Of a DNA stretch of 64,000 nucleotides, positions 21,975 through 33,587 are shown piece by piece. Both the position numbers and the translations under genes were made by a program. Positions within the stretch are counted from its first letter, which is position 1, and every line of letters starts with the position of its first letter. Source of the stretch: Gnetum montanum (Eukaryota > Streptophyta > Gnetopsida > Gnetales > Gnetaceae); contig MNCI01027444.1 in NCBI GenBank assembly GCA_015680685.1, positions 131,000 to 194,999 on the forward strand, written 5' to 3'. Under the pieces are notes generated by a model that saw nothing but the letters and a program-made list of their open reading frames with translations, had not been told where the DNA came from and searched no databases.

Positions 21975-24764
21975 ATGGTTCTAAAACGTTCACAGCAGAA
22001 GAGTCCTACCCAAGGTGGAGCGAAATAACCTAGGAGAAGTAGAAGGCAAGGTCTTGATGGAAAACATACCGAACAAGAGGTGCACTCATTCAGTATCCAT
22101 CAAGAAGAACCTCCTACCAAATGATCTGGGCAAGCAGAAGGAGGAGTTGTTGTTGTGCCTGAATTGGGACAAGAACTCACGTTGCCCCTAGAATGTGTTG
22201 AGGCTATCCATACGAAGTCCAAAATTGCTTCGATGATTGTGGAACTTAACTTCGAATCTTTTGGAGAGCTTGCTTCTGAGGCTGTTAGGGATCACCTTAA
22301 AGGGTCTCCCTTATGGCTTGTTCTCTCTGAAAACGGTGCCTGGTACTTAGGTAAAACATACTTGTTCTGGCACAATAAGGAGCAAGGCACCACGGTTAAC
22401 ATCAATGGTGTGACAGTAGATTTTTCTACACAGGCAATTTCAGAAGTGTTAAATCTTCTGAATTCAAGCCCCCATGTTACTCAGTTATCTACTCGATCAG
22501 ACCCTGATGTGCGAAAGGATTGGTTAGAGAAGGCTTATGGTAGAGATAAAGATTTTGGTGAGCTAACGACGGAAGAGCGGGTTTATTTTAAAATTGGAAC
22601 CTATCACCTCTTCCCCACAAAAGATTTGAAAAGAATATCAATGTATGTGGCAAGAGGATGTGCAGTGTTGATGGGAAAGGTTAATGCTAACCTCCCCCAT
22701 CTATATTTAACGAAGATCCTAATGTGATTCAAAGAACAGAAGTCAGGAAAGATGGCACTCCCTTTTCCTTGCCTTATCAGAAAACTGTGCCGACAAGCTG
22801 GTATTCGGGGATACACAAATGATGTCCTCCAAAAAGCCCAAAATGCTTCTTATGCTGAATTATTAAAGGCACCAGCTCCAAGGAAGAGCATTGGCAAAGA
22901 GTTGGGACCAAATGAAGAAGAAGAAAAGCAAATGATTGGATCACCTGCAACTCACCTTACAGGACCCAGTCAACCTCCATCCATAGGTCCCAGCCAACAA
23001 CAAAAAGTAGGACCCAGCACAAGCCAGGATCAGCCGCCATCGCAAGACTATAGACCGTCGATGAGCCATCTTAGGGCCATCGCCGAGATAGTTAGTTGGG
23101 GAAGTTATGATGATGCAAACCTCTTCCACGTCATCGATGATGCCGACCAGCCTACTATTTCAGTAGATCACACACGAGGTGAGTTATCAATGCAAATAGG
23201 AGGAGGGGAAAGCATATGGTCACAATAAATCTCTAGACACGTGGCATCTTTTCAAGTGCAGTTAGAGACTAGTGAAGGGGCCACTGTGGTGGTCATGCAA
23301 CACCAAGATGCCGTGGGAGCTACTGAAGTGGTCATTGATCACATCAAAGAGTCCTTTAACATGCCTATTGTACCACCGTCAGATCTTTCAGGAGCATGGG
23401 ATGCTCAAACTATTGCCGGAACCTCAATGACTCCTGCGGAACATGAGGATGCATTGGACAGATTTCTTCAAATAGGACAAGTTTTGACATCCTTGTTTGA
23501 CATCCCCCAAGATGTAACGGCAAGTCAATTAGACCTCATTTTCACAAAGGGGAAGCTGGTCCTATTCGAAGTAAGGGCAGAGCATGCTGAAGCTGAAGTG
23601 CAGAAACTACAAGAGCAGCTCGTAGCCTTACAAGCAGCACAGTAGGATCCTTTGCAATTTGTTCCCGCAGACCAGCTAGACAATTTTAGAACCGAGCAAC
23701 TAACAAAACTAATTGTAGAAAATAAGAAGGTGGCAAAAGAAAAGGAGACAGCCACTTGGGATGCCTCCGTAGCTCAAGCGCAAACTCATGTGCATCTTAA
23801 GGCACTTAGGGCCCTACAAGAAGAAAATAAGCAGTTGGTTGCAGATAATCTTCGGTTGACTTCTGTGGAGAAACAAAAGAATGTTCTCGATGAACACTTT
23901 CATCAATTGCGAGAATAGTTCATTCAAGTCAACCAAGATGTAAGTCATTTAGCTAGAGAAAATTGAACCCTCTCAATGGTGGAGGTACGCGCTATTCGAC
24001 AAAAATCAGCCATCGAGATTAGCGTGTGGCAGAATGAGGCTAAACGACATGAGAAGCTGAAGGAGCATTTCCGTGATCAGGTGGGGATGTACAAACAAAT
24101 CCTGGAGAAGGAGATCCATATGTCCAAAGCTCAAATCAACAACATTAGTGCTTAGCACACTGATTGGGAGGCGATATTGGACACTTATGCCTACACCCAC
24201 TAAGCAGAAATTAAGAACTGGGACCTGCAGATCCAAGACTTAACTGAATACATGGAGTTGGAAAACCTTCGATATGCTAACCTAGCCATGTTAATAGTAG
24301 GATGCCCAAGGTTAGAGCTCGAGTAGCAGGTAGCTTCCACCCATATCAAATATGAAGTAGAATTTGCAGAGCGAAAGAAGTTGGCTGAGAAACTAGATGT
24401 CGCAAATTCTGAACTTGCGGTGGTAAAAAAAAGCTACCAAGGACAAAAAGATGTTACAACCGACTTGGCTCGATAGCTAACTGAGCTTCAAGAATACAAA
24501 GACAAAGCTGGAGCCTATGAAGAGGAATGACGGGTGTTCGCGTCATGGTATGTCAAGGCTAATCAAATGTTTCTGCAACTACCCTGTCTGTGGGAAGTGT
24601 CGACTCCATCAAACATCGGAGCATCAGCATGGACGACACAAGACCCCTGGACCAAAGAGGAGAAGCTCCAGGCTATTCTTCAGCATCATCAACCTTCAAA
24701 GCTTGGAGCACGTGACAAAGGGAAAGCACCCATGGAGGAGCCACCACCACCAGGAACTACATGA
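21975..24764 (+). pseudogene. Long env-position ORF of B: plant-transposon domain plus coiled coil
   Basis: From ATG 21975 to TGA 24764 one frame of about 930 codons carries continuous protein-like text without any frameshift, broken by about a dozen stops (for example 22026, 22122, 22725, 23226, 23643, 23916). The first third resembles the 'putative plant transposon protein' family: SPLWLVLSENGAWYLGKTYL, VNINGVTVDFSTQAISEVLN, FKIGTYHLFPTKDLKRIS. A proline/glutamine/serine-rich linker follows. The second half, from about 23540, is rich in heptad-like text (AEAEVQKLQEQLVALQAA, LKALRALQEENKQLVADNLRL) and predicts a coiled coil. No signal peptide or membrane segment is evident. Position matches the env-like ORF of Athila elements; function unknown. 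Confidence 0.7.
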
Positions 24765-24935
24765 GTTCCACATTTTTGAAGTTGTAGTATTTTTTCTCTG
24801 TGTTGTATCTTCCCACACTACGACATTAGTCCATTTCTTTTTCCAATTAATAATCCCATACCTATCCACTATGTAATCACTTAAGCTTTTTCTCCTTGTA
24901 ACTCGAGGATGAGTTTTTATTCAGTTGTGGGGGTA
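24765..24935 (+). other. 3' untranslated end of B with polypurine tract
   Basis: A short pyrimidine-rich tail follows the ORF. GTTGTGGGGGTA at 24924-24935 lies directly against the 3' LTR and is the polypurine tract. The phrase AACTCGAGGATGAG before it is shared with element A at 26364. Confidence 0.7.
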
Positions 24936-25924
24936 TGATGAGACACAATTCGCATAGGCCGCGATATCGTGTCTGTCGCAATATCGCATCCCCCCACGAT
25001 ATCGCGTCTTCCCTATAATATCACGTATGCAATATTGTAGTTTTCCACCATATCTATAAATAATATGTGGCTCTCCCTTGTTCAACATCCCAGTTTTAGA
25101 GTAGCAAAGCTCTAGCAATTTGATCACTCCAGAGTTAGATTTTTTTCCGTGTCTGCCCGCAGTGTGGTAAAAGTAATTGTACGGTGTCTTTATTCGAGTG
25201 TGCCATACTTGGACACGTACCTGACCAGCAATAAAGATCAAGATTACTCCATCATTACAGCATTCACTTAGTTTATTTATTTTTTATTTATTTAATGTTA
25301 TTTATTACTTTCATAACGTGGTGTGAGTACGACTTGATTATGAGCATCTATGGATGTGTACGGCTAGTCAAGGAATCGGTTACTCATCACGATTAGTCTC
25401 TTACCCTTAAACTCCTAGAAGCGGAATGAGTATGACTTGGTTACGAGCATTTAAGTGTGACTGCTTGGTAGCCCAGTGGCATATCCAAGATCTGCGCTTG
25501 GTAACCTAGTGGTGTATTTGGGATCTACGCTTGGTAATCTCAGTGGCATACCTAGGATCTACGCTTGGTAGTCCCAGTGGTAGTTGTGCATGAGGTTCAA
25601 GATGTGTATAGTTGATCAAGGAATCAGTTGCTCGTCGCACTTAGGCTAGATTAGATTCTCTTACCCTTTTGCTGCTAGCTTAGTTTAGTTAATATTATTT
25701 TCCACTACCTTCAAGAGTAGCATAGATTAGGACACATCATACACCTCATCTACACTAAAGCATATGTGACATATGCAATACTAGTCTAGGTGGGAAGACA
25801 ATGAACTGCGACCTAAGGATAACTATCTAGATGCCACAACTAGTCCATCTATGGAGTTCGACCGGATCGTGCGTGTGACGCTTGTTTTGTATGGTTGAGT
25901 GTAGGGGTACCTCACCACTCATCA
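24936..25924 (+). repeat. 3' LTR of element B
   Basis: It aligns with 17082-18084, with a small deletion in the ATATCGCG array near 25010 and differences that are mainly C/T and G/A changes. It ends CTCACCACTCATCA at 25924, followed by the right TSD copy CTAAG. TATA box at 25055-25062. Confidence 0.9.
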
Positions 25925-26398
25925 CTAAGTTTGAAGGTCTCTTACAAGGCAAGGAAAGCAAGCCAAGAGAAGGACAGAGGAGGATATACCCATGGAAAAA
26001 TATTAGCACATATAAGGATTAAAGATTAAACATTGTATGTCTTTTTAAATCAATGGGATGATGAGATGAAATTTTAGTCCATCCTTTAAGAATGTTTTAC
26101 ATAAAAAGAGAAGCATCACATAATAATCAGGGTCTGAAAGACAACTATTGCTAGGAAAAATAAGAAGATTCATCTATGGCAGATTTTTTGAAGACTTTTA
26201 CAATTTTGCAAACTTTGATGTCTATCCAGTCTCTTTTTCTCATTTTGTAATACATCCACTCGAATAAAACTATGTAAAGAAACACTCAAATTTTATAATG
26301 GTAGCCAATCTAGTCTTAGTCAATCCACAAGTTTTGTAATGAAACTTCATCCATTTATATATAACTCGAGGACAAGTTTTTAGTTAGTTTTGGGGGTA
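25925..26398 (+). mobile_element. Element A, right piece: ORF remnant and polypurine tract
   Basis: After the right CTAAG the translation EGLLQGKESKPREGQRRIYPW matches EGLMLGMETKLREGQWRICPW of element C. Element A's downstream ORF is therefore interrupted by B and is much shorter than B's own. The tail phrase ACTCGAGGACAAG and the tract TTTTGGGGGTA (26388-26398) lead into the 3' LTR. Confidence 0.65.
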
Positions 26399-26882
26399 TA
26401 ATGAGACTTGATATGTTAGGAAACTTTGTTGACACATCCCATCAATGCATCTTAGATGCTTTGCTACATATGTATGGATAAGAATGCATTGATGCATTAA
26501 TGAGTAACACATCTTAGATATGTTGATGCATCTTTGTTGATGCATCTCCTTTGACATAGCTAAATATGTTAATGTATCCATGTCAAGGAAATGCTTGTAT
26601 TTGCCTATAAATATGTGAGCACCCATCATGTATTTGGTACCATTTGGTTAATAGTGTAGCTAGACTCTTATAGTTTTATTCTATAATTCTAGAAAATAGT
26701 TAGTGAGTGCTTGTAGTATGGATTTGAATAAATTATATGACATCTTATTTAAGTTACATTGTACTTGGATACATTTCATGAATGGTAATAAGATTAAGAT
26801 TGATTTCTATTTATTGCAGCACTTTGACTTAGAATAGATTTACTTTCAATGCAATTTATTTTCTATGTACTTAGTTAAAATT
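26399..26882 (+). repeat. 3' LTR of element A, truncated after R
   Basis: It starts TAATGAGACTTG (TGATGAG with one transition). U3 contains repeated TGATGCATC and CATTGATGCAT words. TATAAATA lies at 26606-26613. The R text GTAGCTAGACTCTTATAGTTTTATTC matches D at 44180. Near 26882 it switches into an oppositely oriented LTR, with its U5 missing. Confidence 0.6.
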
Positions 26883-27610
26883 TACATGTCTTGAACCCAC
26901 ATATCCACTACTAGGATTACCAAGTGTTATTTTATTGGGCAAATCAAGCAATAACACTACTGGGATTACCAATTGAATATGTGTTTATGCTTGAAATTGG
27001 TCATGCTCATTTTGCCAATTCATTAATATGCATAGAAATGTAAATATTAAGTAAGTACATGGAATATAAATTACATTAAAAGTAAATTTAATCTAAGTCA
27101 AAGTACTACAATGAATAAGAATTAATTTTGATCTCGTTTTCATTCATGGAATATGTCCAAGTACATTACCACTCGAATAAGGCACCATACAACTGACTCA
27201 AATCCACACTATGAGCACTCATTGACTATTCTTTAAGACTATAGAATAAAACTACAAGATTTCGGCTATTCTATTGACCAAAGAACTACATAAACATTAC
27301 TATGAGCATGTATTTATAGATTTTATTGCTAGGCTATGTTGATGGGGCCTTATCGATGCATGATACGATGCATTGATAGGGCCACATTGATGGGGCCTGA
27401 TCAACACAACTGACCACATCAACAAGGCCTTGTCAATGCAGCTTATCATGTCAATAAGGCCTCATCGATGTAGCCTATTATTGAAGCCTTGTTGCTAAAG
27501 TCTTAACCTCGGAGCCTTGTTGTTGAAGCCTTGACATCAGAGCCAATCAAAAAGTTGAATTCTTGTCAAATAATAAAGCCAACTGATGACTCATCATACC
27601 CCCAAAAATG
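26883..27610 (-). repeat. 3' LTR of C, truncated, with polypurine tract
   Basis: On the minus strand the tract CATTTTTGGGGGTA (27610-27597) leads into TGATGAGTCATCAGTTGGC at 27596. U3 is rich in GCCTTGTTGATG and GATGGGGCC words. The minus TATAAATA is at 27311-27318. Homology with 33587-32927 runs to about 26883, where the U5 part is cut off against the plus-strand LTR of A. Confidence 0.65.
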
Positions 27611-27863
27611 AATAAGATAGGATTGAGCTTTCTTTAAAAAATTGGAAAGGTATGACTAACTCTTATGATTGACTGACTCTGAGTGTTGCATTACAAAATT
27701 TTATTTGAGTGGATGCATACAAAATGAAAGAGTGAGAAAAAGGCTAGATAGGCTTTGAAGATTATAAAATCTGCATAGGTCTTTAAGAATTCATTGAAGA
27801 TTATTCTTCTTGTTGCCACTAGTGGTGGTAAACTTCAACCTAGATTGTTATGTCAGTGCTTCT

Positions 27864-28064
27864 CTAGTTATGTGCAACATTCTTGAAGGATGGACTAAAA
27901 TTTCTTCTCATATTCCCATGGATATAGTAAACATGTGATGCTTGAGCTGCTATCTTGTATATTCTATGATTTGTCCATGGGCATATCCTCCATTGTCCCT
28001 CTCTTAGCTTTGTTTCCATGCCTAGCATAAGACCTTCTTCCTTAGGAATTTCTTTTAGCATCAC
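27864..28064 (-). pseudogene. Short downstream ORF remnant of C
   Basis: After the acceptor-like CAACTACAG (minus, 28073-28065) the frame reads VMLKEIPKEEGLMLGMETKLREG and ends at 27864 (about 66 codons). The same text is encoded by element A around its interruption by B. It occupies the place of B's 930-codon ORF but lacks its plant-transposon and coiled-coil parts, so it is probably an internal deletion product. The function is unknown. Confidence 0.4.
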
Positions 28065-28089
28065 CTGTAGTTGCCAAAGGATCAACATT

Positions 28090-29600
28090 AGTTTTGAAAA
28101 ATTTTCCTTATTAATTAACCCTTTTTGGATCCCTTACTTTACATTTAAGCACAAGGTGATGAAACCATACTATGCCCAAGGCTATGAGGTAACTAGGGTC
28201 ATCGAGTTGTTCACATTATTTTGGTCTATTACTGTTAGTTACAATGATGTTCAAAAATAGGATGTTAGAAAAATTTCAAAATTTCAAAGTGGACATCCCT
28301 AGCCCCCATGACTAATAAGTGTAACTCTAAAAGCACACAAGTTTTTAAACAATTGAAACCAAAGGTCTGATTCAGAAGATAGCCAAGAAATATTGAACTT
28401 GAAAGATATTTTAACAAAAAAGTAGGAAATTAAAAAATAATTGAAAGTGATGAGAAGTAGTTTCAAAATTATGCATAAATTTAAATAAATTGGCATTAAT
28501 GTTCTAGAAAATGTAAAGGTTAGTTCAAAGCCATGATTAACAAAATTTATGAAAGTGGGTCCTCCCCAAAGTAGGCTTCTATCATAATGCCCTTGCATAA
28601 CCACTTCTATAGATGTTCATGGGTGCCTAAGAAGTTAATTATAGATCATGTCTTTGTTCTAAATAGCACATAGCTGCCATGGTTGGGATGTTGTACTATA
28701 CTACACAAAACCAAAAGGCTCATAATTACATGCAATAATGAGGTGAATAATGGGATGAGAAGGGATTGCAAAGATTGGAATGTAAGGTACTTGACCATGT
28801 CCACAATAGGTTCTTGTGATAAAATGTGATTAAAATGATTAGCATACTGATCTATCCAAGTTTAGACCAAGTCCATACCATGAACAGTAACCTCACATTG
28901 ATGTGTTTCCTCCTGCCAACCACCATGAGTCCAAAACCACCTCAAAGAATGATCATCACTCCAAAAAGAGAAGAAAGGAGAAGAAGGAAGGAAGGGCCTT
29001 AGTTAGAGGTGTGACTTTAGGCATGGGTAACATGTCTTTCCAGTCCCATAACCAGTACTTGTAGTCCATTATTATGTTTAAGGTGTGTGCTTTGAATTCC
29101 CATTATTTTTTTTCTTTCTTCCTTTTTTTTCTTTTTTTTTTTGTATTTTATTTTTTATATATATATATTTTTATTTTATTTTTATTTTTTTTAATGGAAA
29201 CCACACCATGCAAAGAAAAAACTTCCTTTTTATTGGTTGAAAGAGGAGTGATGATACATTCCAATAGGAGTCATAAACCACATGAAGGAAGACAATATGA
29301 AAGCCCAACAAGTCCCTTAAGGTCACACCCTTACCATTCCCACTTGGTCATTCCCTCTTTCTTTAAGTTACAATGATCATTAATTAATTTTAGTTTCTTG
29401 AAAAAGACCTTTTATTCAGAGAAATGGAGGGATGGATGAGGTGGTCTCACTACTTTACACAATTACTTACCTAATCATCTTGATAGCATAGCACAAAAAC
29501 CCAACACATAGTGTTGACTTTTGCATCATCACTTGGAAATATTATTAAGTAAAATATAAAATACATTCATAAAACATAAAGGAAATGACTCAAAAAAAAA
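28090..29600 (-). other. Conserved noncoding stretch of element C
   Basis: No ORF is supported. On the minus strand it aligns with 15640-17040 of A and with about 62100-63100 of E, including GACATGTTACCCATGCC and a phrase with CCATGAACATCTATAGAAGTGG. A T-rich run lies at 29100-29190. Its conservation across several elements without coding potential suggests an RNA or promoter role, or simply shared descent. Confidence 0.5.
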
Positions 29601-29883
29601 GACAAAAATATTAAGAAATGGAAAACATATTAAGAATTAGAAAATTTTGAAAAAAATAAGAAAATGATAAGAAATTGCAAAAATAAAGAGGTGAAAAACA
29701 CTTATTAGTTCTTGAACCACGATGGAGCATCTTCCCCATGACTAATCTTATGGGTACACATTTGGGAGATGGACTACATAATTCTCTGGTTATACACCAT
29801 TGGTTTTCCATCTATCATTGTTACTGATTTAATTAATCATGTGGTAGCACATCTAACATTGGTGATAGTCTTGTTTGGATCAT

Positions 29884-32216
29884 TCAAAGATGTATCTTCA
29901 TCTGAACTTTAAGGTATTTTAATTTTGGGGGTCCAAATGTGTTTGCTTTTTCTTTTTGATGTTCTATTTTAATTCTTGGATCTCTATGTTTAATATCCTT
30001 TTCCGATGTATAATCAAAGTGTAAGATATCTATGTCTAAGTCCTCTATTTGGTCCATTCTCTTATGTCTAGAAATAATAAGAAGATCAATTATCTCCATG
30101 CATCTTTAAAACAATTTTATATTCTCATTTTCAAGCCACTGAGTGTCTTTTGGTTTAGTGGCTACTATGTAGGTTGGTTTTTTCTCACACACTTGTTCCT
30201 TAGGTTTGTTGTGAGTTGTATTAATATTTTGAATTTATGGTCCACAACTACATCCTTTACTATTAGTGATGCATGGATTCTTCTTTTGTCTCTCCATAAT
30301 TCTAGATTTATTTTTTCTATTAGGTGTTGGAGTAACGATGGATGTTGGCCTTTGCATAGGATTAGAGGACATTGGTTGTGAAAGGAAGGATGTTGCACTT
30401 GATTGGAATTGTGCTGGTTTGGATGAGTTCGTATGTCCATGAGTCTTCCCCTTTTTCCTCGAGCCTATCCTGAAGAAATAAAATTTTCTAGTTTGCAATG
30501 GAAACCTACTAACATTATCATTTCTATGTATGCTTGTAGCACAAGTGACATTCTCTCATTGATGTCATGGTGCTGAGCCTTCCTATGTTGCTATTGGTGA
30601 CATATGGTGGAGGGAAGTGTGAGATTATTGAGGATATAACAAAGGATGAGAGGTGTGAGGTGGTAATCCTTTACAAGATGTTGTGCCATGATGATATTCA
30701 GGAGAGTGTTAGTAGCGATTTGAAGTAGAGAAAGTAGATCCAATTGGGGAAATAAGGTGTTGAACATAATATCCATGTAGGTTCAGTTGGAAGTAATGGT
30801 AATGATGGTTTGATGATGGCATTGCCCACAACTATGGGTTTATCCACTACATTGGATGATAGTGTTGAGTCTAGTATGAAGTCCTACTAGGATGGAACGG
30901 TTGGTTGTAGGATTGTCTATAATTACCTTGTGAGAATGGTAATTTTCTAGGCATTTGCTCTTGTACAAACTTGGGATTAAATGCAAAATCCCAACACTCA
31001 TGTAGATGTAACATGATTGGGAAATAACCCTTTGGATGGTCATATAGGTAGATGTCACATGTATCATCTTCTTTTGTGGTTGAGTCTATAGCCTCTTCTT
31101 CTACAGCCATTTTTCCTATTTGTCAATAAGTGTTCCTAGTTGTTTCTTAGTTGTTCTTCCTCTATGTATTGTGATTGCCTAATTCATTTTGTGTTACCTT
31201 CTCCTTTACAATTCCTATGAAAGTTATAGATTTTTCATTTATCCACTCTGACATCCTATCTAACCTTGCTTGGAGTTCAAGAGATTATTGCAGTGGCAAG
31301 GTTTGTTGTGAAATCACCTCATCGAGAGTTGCCTCTTTTTCCTCATCATAGATATGGATCCTTTTTCTTTGAAGAGTTGGATCCCAATTATTTTCCTCAA
31401 CATTCTCTTGTTTATATAGCTCTCCTTCTTCTTTTTCTACTTGCCTAATTAACCTTTGTATCTGATGGGCTTTTATTTCATATAATTGACCTTTCTCCCT
31501 TGTTTCATTATGAAGCCCATCTATGATGTGGAAAAGTTTCTCTTTTTGAAAGAAATCATGGCCAGGACATCTATGTAGTAGTGAATAGTATCTATCCAAG
31601 GCCACATCCAAGGGTTCATGATTTCTTACTTCCACCCTTGGATTTATTTTCTTAGGTTGGAAACTCTTGAATAGGTTTGATATGTTTCATTGAAAAGTTC
31701 TACCATTGTAAACCACTGTTGGATGGAACTTGGTTACAATGATCTATACCAACTTTCAACTTCAACTATTAGTGTCCTAGGGAAGAGCTTAAGCTTTTGC
31801 CACTGATTTTTAATATTTTTCAAGGCATAGGCATCGTGGAAGGCTTGTAAGTAATGTTGTGGATCAGAATCATAGCCTTCCACAAATTTAGGGATGTTAT
31901 TCATATCAAGCCTTTTGATGTAACTTTCCTTGCGATGCTTGTGTGGTATCTTAACTACCTCTATTATCTGCACTAGGTTCATTAGACATGTCATGGTGAA
32001 AATTTCTATTTCTATTTGTTTGATTATGATGATTTTTTTTATGTTCATTTTGATGTCTTTAATTTTTCTATTGGGTTCGATTTTTATTCTTATTTCAACC
32101 CCATAATGGAGCTTGATCTCTATACCTACGTTCATCTTCTTTAGAACTAGATGTTGAAGAGGAAGAGGAAGATGAGGAATTTGGAGGATTGCCATGGATT
32201 CATTATTGTTCCCCAT
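29884..32216 (-). pseudogene. gag: Gag of element C
   Basis: The gag core reads IKRLDMNNIPKFVEGYDSDP and QKLKLFPRTLIVEVESWYRSL (about 31920-31737). After a break, EPLDVALDRYYSLLHR and KLFHIIDGLHNETRE follow (31620-31490). The knuckle is decayed to CDIYLYDHPKGYF (about 31055), two of its cysteines being Tyr and Phe. A glutamine/asparagine-rich tail follows to a basic terminal part with DILHFDYTSEKDIK (about 30030), which element A shares. Frameshifts and stops are numerous. It retains about 180 bases of gag core that element B lacks. Confidence 0.75.
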
Positions 32217-32574
32217 AGTCCCTTAATTCTTCTTTTTCAAGTTTTCAGAAGCTCTTAGGCCTTGAGGATTCCCCTTGTCTAGGAATTACTTCATCTCCTC
32301 TAGGGTTTTCTGCCTTAGGTGAATGTAGTCCTTGAGCATAGTCAAGGTGGTCATGAACATATGAAACCCTTGCATGAGGTTGGTCACTTTAATTTTCTTC
32401 AACATATATCTCATTGGTTCTCCAATGAATGTTATATTTATATGATGCATTATCACTTCCTTATGAAAGAGACATTATTGTTGGTGTATGATGTGTGTGA
32501 CTTAGTATTTTCCCAAAGATAGCTTGTTAATGCATTGACAACAATCATGTATGATATAACTAATCTGGATAACT

Positions 32575-32600
32575 AGCACCATCCCCAACAATGGTGCCAA
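32575..32600 (-). other. Primer binding site of element C
   Basis: The minus strand directly after the 5' LTR reads TTGGCACCATTGTTGGGGAT, close to the usual gypsy PBS TGGCGCCGTTGCCGGGGA. Confidence 0.75.
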
Positions 32601-33587
32601 TGATGAGTAGTGAGGTACCCCCTATGCCCAACAATACAAATCACAAGTGTTCACGCATGATCTAGTCAAATTCTATGGATGGGACTAGTTGTGCATCTAG
32701 ATCATTATGCCTTGATCGTAGTTTGTTGTCTTCCCACTTGGATTAGTGGTAGCTTTATCATGCATGGTTTAGTCTAGAGTGAGACATGATAATTGATGTT
32801 GTTTTAGCCTTATGCTTCTCCTAATGATAATAAAGAAATCAATTACTTAATCTAATTAACAACATAAATATAAAATCTAAACTAGCCTATGGGTGATGAG
32901 TGTCCATTACTAGCTTGCCATACACATCCTGAACCCATGTATCCACTACTAGGATTACCAAGTGCTATGCTACTAGGTGAACCAAGCAATAATGTTACTG
33001 GGATTACCAAGCGAATATGTGTTTATGCTTGAAACTAGTCATGTTCATTTCACCAATTCATTAATATGCATGGAAACATAAAAATTAACTAAGTACATGG
33101 AATATAAATTACATTAAAAGTAAATATAATCTAAGTCAATGTGCTACAATGGATAAGAATCAATCTCGATTTTATTGGTGTTCATGGAATGTGTCTAGGA
33201 CATTGCCACTTGAATAAGATGTTGTACAACTAACTCAGATCCACACTGTGAGCACTCACTAACTATTCTCTAAGACTATGGAATAAAAATACAAGAGTTC
33301 AGCTACTCTATTGACCAAAGAAGTACATAAACACAGCTGTGATCATGTATTTATATATTTTATTACGAGACTGCATCAACAAGACCTCATCAATGCATTA
33401 TACAATGCGTTGATGGGGTCATGTTGATGGGGCCTTTTTAATGCAACTAATCACATTGACAAGGCCTTGTTGACATAGCCTATTATTAGAGCCTTGTTGT
33501 CAGAGTCTTGACATCAAATCCTTTTTGTCGGAGCTAACCAAAAAGTTTGCTTTTAATCAGATAACCCAACCAACTGATGACTCATCA
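32601..33587 (-). repeat. 5' LTR of element C
   Basis: On the minus strand it begins TGATGAGTCATCAGTTGG at 33587 and ends GGTACCTCACTACTCATCA at 32601. The minus TATAAATA lies at 33348-33355. U3 contains GCATTGATGAGG and GCCTTGTCAATG type words; U5 has the CTTGGTAATCCCAGTAAC phrase. Immediately outside, a plus-strand U5 fragment follows, making an inverted pair. Confidence 0.8.

Larger units (their letters stand above)
17082..25924 (+). mobile_element. Complete Athila-like element B lacking pol, with long downstream ORF
   Basis: Two LTRs of 1003 and 989 bases, both TGATGAG...CTCATCA, are flanked by CTAAG on each side. Between them lie PBS, gag, a noncoding stretch, a TATA-bearing segment that repeats LTR motifs, an acceptor-like site, a 930-codon frame and a polypurine tract. 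No protease, RT, RNase H or integrase is recognisable, so it would depend on a relative for movement. The two LTRs differ by many transitions and one small deletion, so it is not recent. Confidence 0.9.
26883..33587 (-). mobile_element. Athila-like element C, minus strand
   Basis: Reading the minus strand: full 5' LTR (33587-32601), PBS, gag (32216 to about 29884), a noncoding stretch (about 29600-28090), an acceptor-like site, a short downstream ORF remnant, polypurine tract and a 3' LTR that lost its U5. No pol motif is recognisable, so like B it appears pol-less. C preserves the uninterrupted form of the site into which B inserted in element A. Confidence 0.75.

Noticed and set aside
29074-29376. 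100-codon plus-strand ORF rich in Phe
   Set aside because: Low-complexity T-rich run in the noncoding stretch of element C.
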